64,000 nucleotides of DNA from Trifolium pratense (GCF_020283565.1 NC_060064.1:28974337-29038336); one strand, 5' to 3'. Shown: positions 1 to 11,888, numbered from the stretch's first letter. Notes: generated by a model not told the origin, from the letters alone. Made by a program: numbers and translations.

Positions 1-891
1 GAAGTTTAAGTTCCTTTTCAAAATATATATATAACTAAAATCAACATATTGAAGATGAGGATAAACCATAAATAACTTAAATAAAGTGTTCCAGATCATC
101 CGAAAGCCTAACACACATGAAGGCCCATCAAAATGGGATAAGCACAATCACGTGGCACAATGACCACAGAACCAAGGCAATGACTTTTGAAGTTGTGACT
201 CGAAAGCAGATTTTGTTCAGAATTTGGGGGACATACCTTCACTAAAACGGTAATTAATCTCTTTTTGTTACTCCAAATTTAGTGGGGTTTGATTATGTGG
301 AAAGATAACTCGATTACGGTCATTTCAGTATACGTTTGTTGAATTATTGATCCAAATTGAGTTGTGTGGGAAGCTTTTAAGTTGTGACTCGAAAACAGAA
401 TTTTAGGGGGGCAAAATCCAAAAAATTATAAAACAGGGGAGGTAAAAGTCCGCGTTTTAAAATATGGGGTAAAATTTCGATTTAATCAAAACAGAGAGAG
501 TAAAACTGCATTTAAGCTAACAAAAAATTATCTTTTTGGACTTTCTTATTTTTATTGGCCCAAAAACCTCACGTAAACTAGATCTTAGGATATGGTAAAT
601 CCAGTTCATGGGAACATATTCTTGGAAGTGAAAAAAAATTACTACAATTCAATTTAAATGAGATTAAGAGCATTTAATTAATTTTCCCAAAATTGAGATG
701 ACATACTTTATTAATTGCTCAAAATGAAATGTTTGAAAACCCTAGGGACAAATCTTATTATATTGCATAAACTTTTGTGAACATGTGCCAATGGAAATCA
801 TCACCGAAAAGAAGAATTCTTCAACATTAGAACGGGGTGTTAAACTAAGGATCTTGCTAATGTCTGGTCTCATGGATTCTTTTATAGATAA

Positions 892-1066
892 TGGAAAATG
901 CTAAATAGTGCCCCCGGGGCACTGTTTAAGGAAGCAAATATAGTAATATGACATTGAACTTTGTGCAGTCAACGTCTCGAAAGTCTAAAAAGTATTATTT
1001 TCAATTTAAAAATTTCCTTTTTTGGTTTCCTTAACCAGTGCCCCGGGGCACCGGTTAGCATAACCC
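892..1066. mobile_element. MITE with GTGCCCCGGGGCAC-rich terminal inverted repeats
   Basis: The ends are inverted copies of each other (AATGCTAAATAGTGCCCCCG on the left, CGGTTAGCATAACCC on the right), each next to a palindromic GGGGCAC block and a TTAAGGAA motif. The matching place in copy B (about 7104/7105) reads straight through, so this is an insertion of about 175 bp into copy A only. No clear target duplication is visible. Confidence 0.75.
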
Positions 1067-1096
1067 TTGACATTTATATTTTATGTGTATATGTTC

Positions 1097-1475
1097 AGGG
1101 ACGGACCCGGGGGGCAAGCAGGGGCTCCAACCCCCTCCCTATGCATATATGAGTTGCTAATGACACCTATTAATTTACACACTTTTGTGTTAGGTGCTTC
1201 TAAATAAATTATTGTGATTTTATATCTTATAATTTTGAGTTAAATATATTTTTTGTCTTTATAAAATTAAGAGACAATTTTTTGTAAAAATATTTAAAAA
1301 TAGGGACTATTCTTATCAAACTACAAGATTTTAGAAGATGTTTTCAGTTAAAATTTAATAAGACTAAACATAAAAACTTGTTATTTTATAAGAAAAAAAA
1401 AATATTTAACTCTATTATTTATTATTAAAAAAAGAAATTAGGCCCCCCGTGTAAATAATTTTTGGATCCGTCCCT
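1097..1475. mobile_element. Non-autonomous TIR element, copy A
   Basis: Starts AGGGACGGACCC and ends GGATCCGTCCCT. The subterminal GGGGGGC and GCCCCCC blocks are also inverted. There is no coding capacity. It is shared with copy B, so it predates the duplication. Superfamily is not determined because no target duplication is obvious. Confidence 0.55.
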
Positions 1476-1811
1476 ATATATATTATGTGTAGGCATCTGT
1501 ATTGTTTTTGGTCCCTACAAATATATATCGTCAAAAAAAAAAAATGTCACTTTTGATTTTGATCACCGTAAAATAAAATAAAAAAATTGTTTTCACAAAA
1601 AAAGTCCATGAAGTGAATTTTATTTATTTATTTATATCCCTGCAAAATCTCAAAACTTTTAAAAGAATCCATGAGGTAAAATCTTTCTGACATGTCTAAT
1701 TTCTAATTATTTGGCGGACGATGACTTTGCTGATCTGGATATTATAATTAACATTTTCATTCAACTTTTTTATTTGAAATTACATTTTCATTTTTAATAA
1801 AAAAAAATTAA

Positions 1812-2204
<393 letters not shown>

Positions 2205-2887
2205 TAGTATACTCCACAAATCTTACATAACTTTAAAACAAATTTAAGGGTTTCACAAGATTATTTTGGCAAAAAAAATCTTGAAGATTTTAAAAGACTT
2301 TGCGAGATTGTATTGATTTTGTGAGATTTTCGTTGACTATTTTAAAAGACTTTTTACAATCAAGATTCTTAACACAAGAATTTGTGAGATTTATAACACA
2401 GACTTTTAAGATTTCAAAATACTTTAATGATTTAATAAATTCGATACAAATTTCTTCTAAAATTAATGAATCAATCAATAATCAATGAAAATGAATCATT
2501 CCTTAAAAAAATCAACGGATCAATATAACCAATAAAATCAATGAACCAATTTTAACCAAAAATACAACCATGAATCGTAATAAAAAATGCAGAATTATTT
2601 TATTATGTTTTTGTTTGCAATTAGTTGCATAATTATTGGATTCATAAATATGAGTATAATAGAGAAAAAAACAATGAATCAAGTTAAAATCGATTTTCAT
2701 ATAATCAATTGCCATTCAAAACAAATAATGTAAAATTGATTGAAAAGTATATGTATGAACAATATAGCAATTGTCATTCACAAACACCGTCTATTGTCCT
2801 TGGAAAGTATATGTATGTACCAAAAAATTTACGAGAGCATGATCTCGTTTTTATGAGAGCATAATCTTTGCTGAGGAAAATAATTTG

Positions 2888-2982
2888 CTAAAATAAACAT
2901 GGAATCTTGTTTCAAGAGAAGAACATAGCATTTGCTAAAATCAAACATGGAATCTTGTTTCAAGAGAAGAACATAGCATTTC
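2888..2982. repeat. Two-unit tandem repeat of about 50 bp
   Basis: The segment around ACATGGAATCTTGTTTCAAG followed by AGAAGAACATAGCATTT occurs twice in a row, with units starting near 2896 and 2946. Copy B of the large duplication has a single unit near 8936, so this is a local duplication in copy A or a contraction in copy B. Confidence 0.8.
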
Positions 2983-3933
2983 AGTGTGACGCAGAAAGAA
3001 AAAGAGTCTTGATTAGTGTATGAACAATCCCACGGTTTTAAGTGAGATTGTTGGAAGAGTTTGATATTTATATTTTCAACTAAAAAGTCATGCAAAATCT
3101 ATTTCATTAAAGAATCCATTAAAATTCATAGACTTTTGAATACCAATAGATATTTTATAAATGACAAGAAATTTCAATTGAATACCAACATATTTCATTG
3201 CCTTAAAAAAAATCGTGATTGTCTTAATTGAATACGACATGACATATTTATATTTTATAAAAATCTTAATTGAATACCACAAGACTTTTCTATTTTTAAA
3301 AAGTCTTTTAAAATCCCATGAAATCTCAATTGAATACAACCATACATCACATTTTTCATTAAAAATATAAATTTAAGACAATTTGAGATTTTAAGCATTA
3401 AATTATGAGGAAAGATCCGTTGACCTTAAGAGTAAATTTTTAAACTTAATCTTAATCCATATCTTAACTCTTAATATTAATTGTAATCAATAGTCTTGAA
3501 TAATTACTAATAATTCTAGGGTAAGATTATTGTATACACACATTCTCACTAACAAGTTTATAATATAAGAGATAAGAGATAGCCGATCGATTACAAAATA
3601 GTTTGAAAGCAAATGGCATAAACCTACATATTACTCTTGTCTATGCCTTCCATCTCAAGGAATTAGGATGAATCATATATATTGAAGGTATGATTCGTTG
3701 TTATCGATGGGAGATTACCAATTGGGATTAAGTACAAAAACATATAAATTAAAATCAAGTATCCATTATTTTTATCAAAATAAAAATGAATATATCGATT
3801 AACTTGTAATATATGGATTACTATTGTTAAGAAACTCTCTGCAATTGATGGAGTATTCTTGTTGTGCGTTTGTGTATTCTTTTGGATATGACAATTATAT
3901 AATCTTTGGAGCTTTATAATTATTGTTATATAT

Positions 3934-4213
3934 TTATATACAAAAACCTTTACGGCACGTCATTCTTCTAAAATGCTTGTACCGGCCGAATTTAGTTCGC
4001 GGACAATCATAATCAGTTTTACATGGAATGGCAGCTGTAATGTAAAAAGAGAAAAAACAAAGCCATTAAAATGGAATAAAATATTGTATAATCAGTAAAG
4101 AAGGAAATTTGAAAAGGAGATAAAAACGGTTTACCAGGTGAAACTCGTGTTGAAGCAAGAAATAGGGAAAGAATGATTATCATAACATTAACAAACTTGA
4201 AAATTTTATCCAT
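3934..4213 (-). CDS. NCR peptide gene 1 (two exons)
   Basis: Predicted secreted nodule-specific cysteine-rich peptide of 59 residues. Exon 1 is complement 4135-4213 and exon 2 complement 3934-4034; the 100-bp intron has GT and AG ends and the codon is split after its first base. Exon 1 encodes the family signal peptide, starting MDKIFKFVNVMIIILSLFLA. Exon 2 encodes the mature part with four cysteines spaced C-x5-C-x15-C-x4-C, ending CRKGFCI, and by my count a net charge of about +7. An in-frame ATG at 4231 would add six residues, but the start at 4213 matches the family and the three sister genes. NCR peptides are known to be processed in the nodule secretory pathway and delivered to bacteroids. 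A TATA-like box lies about 55 bp upstream and a shared block about 100-160 bp upstream. Function is inferred from family features only. Confidence 0.88.
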
Positions 4214-4263
4214 GTTTTCCACTTTTTGCATGTATCACATAGAATTTGATTTTATTACTTTTT

Positions 4264-4277
4264 GATTTATTTATATA
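4264..4277 (-). promoter_or_regulatory. TATA-like box of NCR gene 1
   Basis: Read on the minus strand this is TATATAAATAAATC, about 50-65 bp upstream of the ATG at 4213. The same box recurs at equivalent places before the other three NCR genes. Confidence 0.6.
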
Positions 4278-4310
4278 GCTGAGGTTTTATTTTTTAAAAA
4301 AATTATTAGA

Positions 4311-4370
4311 CGTCTCTTAAGTACAATAATTTGTTAATTTGTCCCTTTAGCACCTTTAATAAGGAGGTCA
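4311..4370 (-). promoter_or_regulatory. Conserved NCR upstream block, gene 1
   Basis: About 60 bp conserved before all four NCR genes. On the minus strand it contains GACCTCCTTA, then CTAAAGGGACAAATTAAC, then TACTTAAGAGACG. It lies roughly 100-160 bp upstream of the ATG. NCR promoters are known to share long conserved motifs; whether this is one of the published ones I cannot check. Confidence 0.5.
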
Positions 4371-4510
4371 TCAAATAAAAATTTACAAATCAAAATAATC
4401 CATTCATAATTTATTTAACAAATTTTCATTATTTTATTATCATTCTCGTGATAGAAAATGGATATTGCATTTTATATGTAGGTCGGAGTTCAAACTCCGA
4501 ATCTCCCACA

Positions 4511-4560
4511 TAATAACATTAAAAAACTTGAAAATTTATCCATGTTTTCCACTTTTTGCA
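4511..4560 (-). pseudogene. NCR exon-1 relic
   Basis: The minus strand from the ATG at 4543 repeats the 5' half of NCR exon 1 (ATGGATAAA, then TTTTCAAGTTTTTTAATGTTA) with one base lost, which shifts the frame. The upstream flank also matches that of gene 1. Homology stops before the donor site and there is no exon 2. It is part of a local repeat that also duplicated the upstream block. Confidence 0.7.
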
Positions 4561-4700
4561 TGTATCAAATAGAATTTTATTTTACTACTTTTTGATTTAT
4601 TTATATAGCTCATGCTATCCTTACATCAAATAAATTGTTTTTAATACTTACAGTGTTATAAAAAAGACATTTAATTTTTTATTTTTTTAATAATATTAAA

Positions 4701-4760
4701 CATCTCTTAAGTACAATAATGTGTTAACTTGCCCCTTTACCACCTTTAGTAAGGAGGTTA
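4701..4760 (-). repeat. Second copy of the NCR upstream block
   Basis: Carries the same motifs as 4311-4370 (CTCTTAAGTACAATAATGTG, CCTTTAGTAAGGAGGTTAAG on the plus strand). It sits upstream of the exon-1 relic, so it is part of a duplicated promoter region. Confidence 0.65.
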
Positions 4761-4894
4761 AGTAAAAATTTACAAATCAAAATAATTCAATCTTAATTTT
4801 TTTAACAAATTTTCATTATTTTATAATTCAATAGTTTTCAATATTTACAGAGTTGTAAAAAAACTTTCAATTTTTTTTTTATAATTATTATTAG

Positions 4895-4956
4895 ATGTCT
4901 GTTAAGTACAACAACGTGTTAATTTGTCCCTTTAGCACCTTAGTAAGGAGGTCAAG
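4895..4956 (-). repeat. Third copy of the NCR upstream block
   Basis: Same motifs again (TTAAGTACAACAACGTGTTA, CCTTAGTAAGGAGGTCAAG on the plus strand), followed by the SINE at 5056-5161. This version is the closest to the single block found in duplication copy B. Confidence 0.65.
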
Positions 4957-5055
4957 TAAAAATTTACTAATCAACATAATTCATTCTTAATTTTTTAACA
5001 AATTTTCATTACTTTATAGCCTTTCATGATAGAAAAGAGATATTGTATTTTATAT

Positions 5056-5161
5056 TAGGGTCGGGGTTTGAACCCGAAATCCCCCTCTCTTTTGTGACAA
5101 ACCTAAAATCTCTCACTTATTGACCTCGAGAGGTGAATTTCTTGCCATTAGGCTACATGAT
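5056..5161 (-). mobile_element. tRNA-derived SINE upstream of NCR gene 1
   Basis: On the minus strand it has an A-box-like TAGCCTAATGGC and a B-box-like GGGTTCAAACCC about 70 bp apart, the layout of an RNA polymerase III SINE head. Equivalent copies lie at 10516-10624 and 11810-11888. Confidence 0.6.
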
Positions 5162-5304
5162 AAATTAAAAAAAAAGTGAAAATCACAAAATAAGAATAAT
5201 ATTATTTGTGACACCCTAAGTGTAACATCTCAAACAACTTTCAGGATAAGCGACTGACCCCACAAACCAACACGAGTCTTTCCAGCGTGCTTTGTCCTCA
5301 CTCG

Positions 5305-5395
5305 CACGCTTTCCGGGAAAACTTCCCATAAGGTCACCCATCCAAAGACTACTCCAAATCAAGCACGCTTAACTGTGGAGTTCTTATCGAATGAG
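5305..5395 (-). promoter_or_regulatory. 5S-rRNA-like internal promoter region in Cassandra LTR, left
   Basis: Minus-strand match to the 3' two thirds of 5S rRNA, including the GTTAAGCGTGCTTG and GGATGGGTGACC parts of the polymerase III internal control region. A diverged LTR component, not a 5S gene. Confidence 0.7.
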
Positions 5396-5709
5396 CTACC
5401 GAAAAGAAGATGGATCTTGTTGGTATAGGTAGTACCCATCAATCCTTATAAGCCTTCCTTCCACCATGCAGTCTCAAACCCGCACAGCCTCAGGATCCCT
5501 CTCATTCCGATGTGATTCGTTTTTTGCCTAGAAGCTGCCAGGAGCCGCTAATTGTCATGCCTCATGCACCGACAACCACTCCCCGCCCTCGTCAGACCCG
5601 GGCGTTACACTGCTCTGATACCATTTGTAACATCCCAAACTACTTTCAGGATAACCGACTGACCCCACAAACCAACACGAGTCTTTCCAGCGTGCTTTGT
5701 CCTCACTCG

Positions 5710-5800
5710 CACGCTTTCCGGGAAAACTTCCCAGAAGGTCACCCATCCAAAGACTACTCCAAGTCAAACACGCTTAACTGTGGAGTTCTTATCGAATGAG
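5710..5800 (-). promoter_or_regulatory. 5S-rRNA-like internal promoter region in Cassandra LTR, right
   Basis: Second LTR copy of the 5S-like stretch, with a few substitutions relative to the left one. Confidence 0.7.
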
Positions 5801-7134
5801 CTACCGAAAAGAAGATGCATCTTGTAGGTATAGGTAGTACCCATCAATCCTTATAAGTCTTCCTTCCACCATGCAATCTCAAACCCGCACAGCCTCAGGA
5901 TCCCTCTCATTTCGATGTGATTCGTTTTTTGCCTAGAAGCTGCCAGGAGCCGCTAATTGTCATGTCTCATGCACCGACAACCACTCCCCGCCCTCGTCAG
6001 ACCCGGGCGTTACACTAAGCTAGCCCCATAAATATATAAATGAAGGTGAGCGGAGGAAACACAACAAAGTGGAGGGTGAGGGTTGAATAGTGCTGATCGA
6101 TTTTAAAATCTTTGATTTCTTTCTTTTTTAAAATAATGAAATTTAGTTCTTTATCAGGAGGGAGGGAGAAGGGAGGAGTTGAATTGTGTTGATCGATTTT
6201 AAAATGTTTTCTTTCTTAAAATGAATAGAAAAAGAAGTTTAAGTTCCTTTTCAAAATATATAACTAAAATCAACATATTGAAGATGAGGATAAACCATAA
6301 ATAACTTAAATAAAGTGTTCCAGATCATCCGAAAGCCTAACACACATGAAGGCCCATTAAAATGGGATAAGCACAATCACATGGCACAATAACCACAGAA
6401 CCAAGGCAATGACTTTTGAAGTTGTGACTCGAAAGCAGATTTTGTTCAGAATTTGGGGGACATATCTTCACTAAAACGGTAATTAATCTCTTTTTGTTAC
6501 TCCAAATTTAGTGGGGTTTGATTCTGTGGAAAGATAACTCGGTTACGGTCATTTCAGTATACATTTGGTGAATTATTGATCCAAATTGAGTTGTGTTGGA
6601 AGCTTTTAAGTTGTGACTCGAAAACAGAATTTTAGGGGGGCAAAATCCAAAAAATTATAAAACAGGGGGGTAAAAGTCCGCGTTTTAAAATATGGAGAAA
6701 AATTCCGATTTAATCAAAAGAGAGGGAGTAAAACTGTATTTAAGCCAATAAAAAATTATCTTTTTGGACTTTCTTATTTTTATTGGCCCAAAAACCTCAC
6801 GAACTTTCGTAAACTAGATCTTAGGATATGGTAAATCCAGTTCATGGGAACATATTCTTGGAAGTGAAAAATGAGATTAAGAGCATTTAATTAATTTTCC
6901 CAAAATTGAGATGACATACTTTATTAATTGCTCAAAATGAAATGTTTGAAAACCCTAGGGACAAATCTTATTATATTGCATAAACTTTTGTGAACATGTG
7001 CCAATGGAAATCATCACCGAAAAGAAGAATTCTTCAACATTAGAACGGGGTGTTAAACTAAGGATCTTGCTAATGTCTGGTCTCATGGATTCTTTTATAG
7101 ATAATTGACATTTATATTTTATGTGTATATGTTC

Positions 7135-7514
7135 AGGGACGGACCCGCGGGGCAAGCAGGGGCTCCAACCCCCTCCCTATGCATATATGAGTTGCTAATG
7201 ACACCTATTAATTTACACACTTTTGTGTTGGGTGCTTCTAAATAAATTATTGTGATTTTATATCTTATAATTTTGAGTTAAATATATTTTTTGTCTTTAT
7301 AAAATTAAGAGACAATTTTTTGTAAAAATATTTAAAAATAGGGACTATTCTTATCAAACTACAAGATTTTAGAGGATGTTTTCAGTTAAAATTTAATAAG
7401 ACTAAACATAAAAACTTGTTATTTTATAAGAACAAAAAATATATTTAACTCTATTATTTATTATTAAAAAAAGAAATTAGGCCCCCCGTGTAAATAATTT
7501 CTGGATTCGTCCCT
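7135..7514. mobile_element. Non-autonomous TIR element, copy B
   Basis: Same element as 1097-1475 in the second duplication copy, with ends AGGGACGGACCC and GGATTCGTCCCT. Confidence 0.55.
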
Positions 7515-7847
7515 ATATATATTATGTGTAGGCATCTGTATTGTTTTTGGTCCCTACAAATATATATCGTCAAAAAAAAATGTCACTTTTGATTTTGATC
7601 ACCGTAAAATAAAATAAAAAAATTGTTTTCACAAAAAAAGACCATGAAGTGAATTTTATTTATTTATTTATATCCCTGCAAAATCTCAAAACTTTTAAAA
7701 GAATCCATGAGGTAAAATCTTTCTGACATGTCTAATTTCTAATTATTTAGCGGACGATGACTTTGCTAATCTGGATATTATAATTAACATTTTCATTCAA
7801 CTTTTTAATTTAAAATTACATTTTCATTTTTAATAAAAAAAAATTAA

Positions 7848-8240
<393 letters not shown>

Positions 8241-9916
8241 TAGTATACTCCACAAATCTTACATAACTTTAAAACAAATTTAAGGGTTTCACAAGATTAT
8301 TTTGGCAAAAAAAATCTTGAAGATTTTAAAAGACTTTGCGAGATTGTATTGATTTTGTGAGATTTCCGTTGACTATTTTAAAAGACTTTTTACAATCAAG
8401 ATTCTTAACACAAGAATTTGTGAGATTTATAACACAGACTTTTAAGATTTCAAAATACTTTAATGATTTAATAAATTCGATACAAATTTCTTCTAAAATA
8501 ATAATGAATCAATCAATAATCAATGAAAATGAATCATTCCTTAAAAAAATCATCGGATCAATATAACCAATAAAATCAATGAACCAATTTTAACCAAAAA
8601 AACAACCATGAATCGTAATAAAAAATGCAGAATTATTTTATTATGTTTTTGTTTGCAATTAGTTGCAGAATTATTGGATTCATAAATATGAATATAATAT
8701 AGAAAAAAACAATGAATCAAGTTAAAATCGATTTTCATATAATCAATTGCCGTTCAAAACAAATAATGTAAAATTGATTGAAAAGTATATGTATGAACAA
8801 TATAGCAATTGTCATTCACAAACACCGTCTATTGTCCTTGGAAAGTATATGTATGTACCAAAAAATTTACGAGAGCATGATCTCGTTTTTATGAGAGCAT
8901 AATCTTTGCTGAGGAAAATAATTTGCTAAAATCAAACATGGAATCTTGTTTCAAGAGAACAACATAGCATTTCAGTGTGACGCCGAAAGAAAAAGAGTCT
9001 TGATGAGTGTATGAACAATCCCAGGGTTTTAAGTGAGATTGTTGGAAGAGTTTGATATTTATATTTTTAACTAAAAAGTCATGCAAAATCCATTTCATTA
9101 AAGAATCCATTAAAATTCATAGACTTTTGAATACCAATAGATATTTTATAAATGACAGGAAATTTCAATTGAATTACAACAGATTTCATTGCCTTAAAAA
9201 AAATCGTGATTGTCTTAATTGAATACGACATGACATATTTATATTTTATAAAAATCTTAATTGAATACCACAAGACTTTTCTATTTTTAAAAAGTCTTTT
9301 AAAATTCCATGAAATCTCAATTGAATACAACCATACATCACATTTTTCATTAAAAATATAAATTTAAGACAATTTGAGATTTTAAGCATTAAATTATGAG
9401 GAAAGATCCGTTGACCTTAAGAGTAAATTTTTAAACTTAATCTTAATCCATATCTTAACTCTTAATATTAATTGTAATCAATAGTCTTGAATAATTACTA
9501 ATAATTCTAGGGTAAGATTATTGTATACACACATTCTCACTAACAAGTTTATAATATAAGAGATAAGAGATAGCCGATCGATTACAAAATAGTTTGAAAG
9601 CAAATGGCATAAACCTACATATTACTCTTGTCTATGCCTTCCATCTCAAGGAATTAGGATGAATCATATATATTGAAGGTATGATTCGTTGTTATCGATG
9701 GGAGATTACCAATTGGGATTAAGTACAAAAACATATAAATTAAAATCAAGTATCCATTATTTTTATCAAAATAAAAATGAATATATCGATTAACTTGTAA
9801 TATATGGATTACTATTGTTAAGAAACTCTCTGCAATTGATGGAGTATTCTTGTTGTGCGTTTGTGTATTCTTTTGGATATGACAATTATATAATCTTTGG
9901 AGCTTTATAATTATTG

Positions 9917-10202
9917 TTATATATTTACACAAACACCTTTACGGCACGTCATTCTTGTTAAATGCTTGTATCGGCCGATTTTAATTAGCGGACAATCATA
10001 ATCAGTTTTACATGGAATGACAGCTTTAATGTAAAAAGAGAAAAAACAAAGCCATTAAAATGGAATAAAATATTGTATAAGTAGTAAAGAAGGAAATTTG
10101 AAAAGGAGATAAAAACGGTTTACCATGTGAAACTCGTGTTGAAGCAAGAAATAGGGAAAGAATGATTATCATAACATTAACAAACTTGAAAATTGTATTC
10201 AT
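9917..10202 (-). CDS. NCR peptide gene 2 (two exons)
   Basis: The duplication-copy-B counterpart of NCR gene 1, predicted 61 residues. Exon 1 is complement 10124-10202 and exon 2 complement 9917-10023, with a 100-bp GT-AG intron in the same phase. The signal peptide begins MNTIFKFVNVMIIILSLFLA. The mature part keeps C-x5-C-x15-C-x4-C and ends CRKGVCVNI; net charge is about +5 by my count. Relative to gene 1 there are replacements between the second and third cysteines (PRTKFG to PLIKIG) and a changed C-terminus where the stop moved three codons. An upstream GTG extends the frame, but the ATG at 10202 aligns with the family start. Upstream it has one TATA-like box, one conserved block and one SINE. 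Confidence 0.87.
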
Positions 10203-10250
10203 GTTTTTCACTTTTTGCACGTATCAAATAGAATTTTATTTTTAACTTTT

Positions 10251-10264
10251 GATTTATTTATAAA
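10251..10264 (-). promoter_or_regulatory. TATA-like box of NCR gene 2
   Basis: Minus strand TTTATAAATAAATC, about 50-60 bp upstream of the ATG at 10202. Confidence 0.6.
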
Positions 10265-10356
10265 GCTCATGTTCTCCTTACATCAATTCAATAGTTTTCA
10301 ATACTTACAGAGTTGAAAAAAAACTTTCAATTTTTTTTTTTTTTATAATTATTAGA

Positions 10357-10417
10357 TGTCTCTTAAGTACAACAATGTGTTAATTTGCCCCTTTAGCACC
10401 TTAGTAAGGAGGTCAAG
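10357..10417 (-). promoter_or_regulatory. Conserved NCR upstream block, gene 2
   Basis: Same block as before gene 1: plus strand CTTAAGTACAACAATGTG, CCCTTTAGCACC and AGTAAGGAGGTCAAG. It lies 155-215 bp upstream of the ATG. Confidence 0.55.
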
Positions 10418-10515
10418 TAAAAATTTACTAATCAACATAATTCATTCTTAATTTTTTAACATATTTTCATTACTTTATAGTCTTTCATGATAGAAAAGAT
10501 ATATTGTATTTTTTA

Positions 10516-10624
10516 TGTAGGGTCCGGGTTTAAACCTGAAATCCCCCTCTCTTTTGTAACAAACCTAAAATTTCTCACTTATTCACCTCAAGAGGTAAAT
10601 TTCTGGCCATTAGGCTACATGATA
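10516..10624 (-). mobile_element. tRNA-derived SINE upstream of NCR gene 2
   Basis: Minus strand TAGCCTAATGGCC (A-box-like) and GGTTTAAACCCGGACC (B-box-like). The partner of 5056-5161. Confidence 0.6.
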
Positions 10625-11143
10625 AATTAAAAAAAATGAAAATCACAAAATAAGAATAATATTATTTGTGACACCCTAAGGTAGCCCCATAAATATATAA
10701 ATGAACGTGAACCGAGGAAACACAACAAAGTGGAGGGTGAGAGTTGAATAGTGTTGATCGAATTTAAAATCTTTTATTTCTTTCTTTCTTAAAATGAATA
10801 ACAAAATGGAGGGTGAGAGTTGAATAGTGTATATATTTAATTTATCCATTGTTGTTAAAAAAAAAAAAACATAAAAACTAAATTTTAACTTGAATGGAGA
10901 CCGTGATGATATCTTAAAATTAAGATATGTATAGAAGAAGAAATTGTTGATAATATTTTTCATGCTTTATTTCACTTGCGTCATCTTAAAATACAAAACT
11001 AATAAGCTACGTGAAATTAGAAAAGTTAAAAGAAAATTCATTTTATGGGCCCATAAAATGAGAACTCATGGAGTATTCTTGTAGTGCGTTTGTATATTTT
11101 TTTTGGACCTGACAATCATATAATCTTTCGATCTTTATAGTTA

Positions 11144-11434
11144 TTATCCTATACAATAACCTTTACGGCATCTCATTCTTTTAGGACGGCGGAATGGGGA
11201 GATGGTAGGTACCGGACAATCACGATCAGTTTTACATGGAATGGGAATGTCAGCTGTAATGTAAAAAGAGAAAAAACAATGTTATTAAAATGGAATAAAA
11301 TATTGTATAAGAAGAAAAGAAGGAAATTTGAAAGGGAGATTTAAAAACGGTTTACCATGGGAAATTCGTGTTGAAGCAAGAAATAGGGAAAAAATGATTA
11401 TCATAACATTAACAAACTTAAAAATTTTATCCAT
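11144..11434 (-). CDS. NCR peptide gene 3 (two exons)
   Basis: Predicted 62-residue NCR peptide just beyond the tandem duplication. Exon 1 is complement 11356-11434 and exon 2 complement 11144-11253, separated by a 102-bp GT-AG intron in the same phase as genes 1 and 2. The signal peptide begins MDKIFKFVNVMIIIFSLFLA. The mature part starts ADIPIPCKTDRDC and ends CRKGYCIG, with cysteines C-x5-C-x15-C-x4-C; it is rich in arginine and proline between cysteines 2 and 3, with net charge about +6. Both flanks resemble those of gene 4 at 40.6 kb, so genes 3 and 4 look like closer relatives of each other in their surroundings than of the tandem pair. Confidence 0.87.
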
Positions 11435-11539
11435 ATTTTCTAATTTTTGCATGTATCAAATAGAATTTTATTATGTTGTAAAAAAAAAAGGAAAATTTTA
11501 TTGTAAAAAAAAAGATAGTATTTTATTTTATCACTTGTT

Positions 11540-11553
11540 GATTTATTTATAAA
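11540..11553 (-). promoter_or_regulatory. TATA-like box of NCR gene 3
   Basis: Minus strand TTTATAAATAAATC, about 106-120 bp upstream of the ATG at 11434. It is farther away than in the other genes because an A-rich stretch (11480-11520) is inserted in the leader. Confidence 0.55.
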
Positions 11554-11643
11554 GCTCATGTATGTTCTCCTTACATCAATTCAATAGTTTTTAATAGTTA
11601 CATAGTTGAAAAAAAAACTTCCATTTTTTTTTATAAAATTAAT

Positions 11644-11705
11644 ATGTCTCTTAAGCATAACAATGTGTTAATTTGTCCCTTTAGCACCTTAGTAAGGAGG
11701 TCAAG
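11644..11705 (-). promoter_or_regulatory. Conserved NCR upstream block, gene 3
   Basis: Same block, 210-270 bp upstream of the ATG: plus strand CTCTTAAGCATAACAATGTG and CCTTAGTAAGGAGGTCAAG. Confidence 0.55.
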
Positions 11706-11809
11706 TATAAATTTACGAATCAAAATAATTTATTCTTACATTTTTAACAAATTTTTATTATTTTATAACCTTTCATTCTCGATAAAAAAAAAAGATATTG
11801 CATTCTATA

Positions 11810-11888
11810 TGCAAGACCGAGGTTCAAACCCGGGATCTCCTACTTATTCACCTAAAGAGGTGAATTTATAGCCATTAGGCTTCAAGAC
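11810..11888 (-). mobile_element. tRNA-derived SINE upstream of NCR gene 3
   Basis: Minus strand AAGCCTAATGGC and GGGTTTGAACCTCGG boxes. Same family and same relative place as the copies before genes 1 and 2. Confidence 0.6.

Larger units (their letters stand above)
5221..6014 (-). mobile_element. Cassandra-type TRIM retrotransposon with 5S-like LTRs
   Basis: There are two 389-bp direct LTRs, 5221-5609 and 5626-6014, both starting TGTAACAT and ending CGTTACA, flanked by a CTAAG target duplication (5216-5220 and 6015-6019). On the minus strand each LTR contains a 5S-rRNA-like stretch (AAGAACTCCACAGTTAAGCG, then GGATGGGTGACC and GGGAAG), the hallmark of Cassandra. The interior is only 16 bp and consists of a primer binding site that reads TGGTATCAGAGCA on the minus strand. 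No coding capacity. I count about a dozen differences between the LTRs, roughly 3 percent. Copy B retains an empty site near 10671-10690. Confidence 0.9.

Noticed and set aside
5512..5799. 95-residue frame and its antisense frame
   Set aside because: Both lie across the Cassandra LTRs and primer site and are chance open frames.
5305..5800. 5S rRNA genes
   Set aside because: The 5S-like stretches are diverged, incomplete and placed symmetrically in two LTRs, as in Cassandra.
11328..11552. Plus-strand open frame over NCR gene 3
   Set aside because: It is the antisense of the NCR signal-peptide exon; the minus strand gives a spliced, family-consistent peptide.
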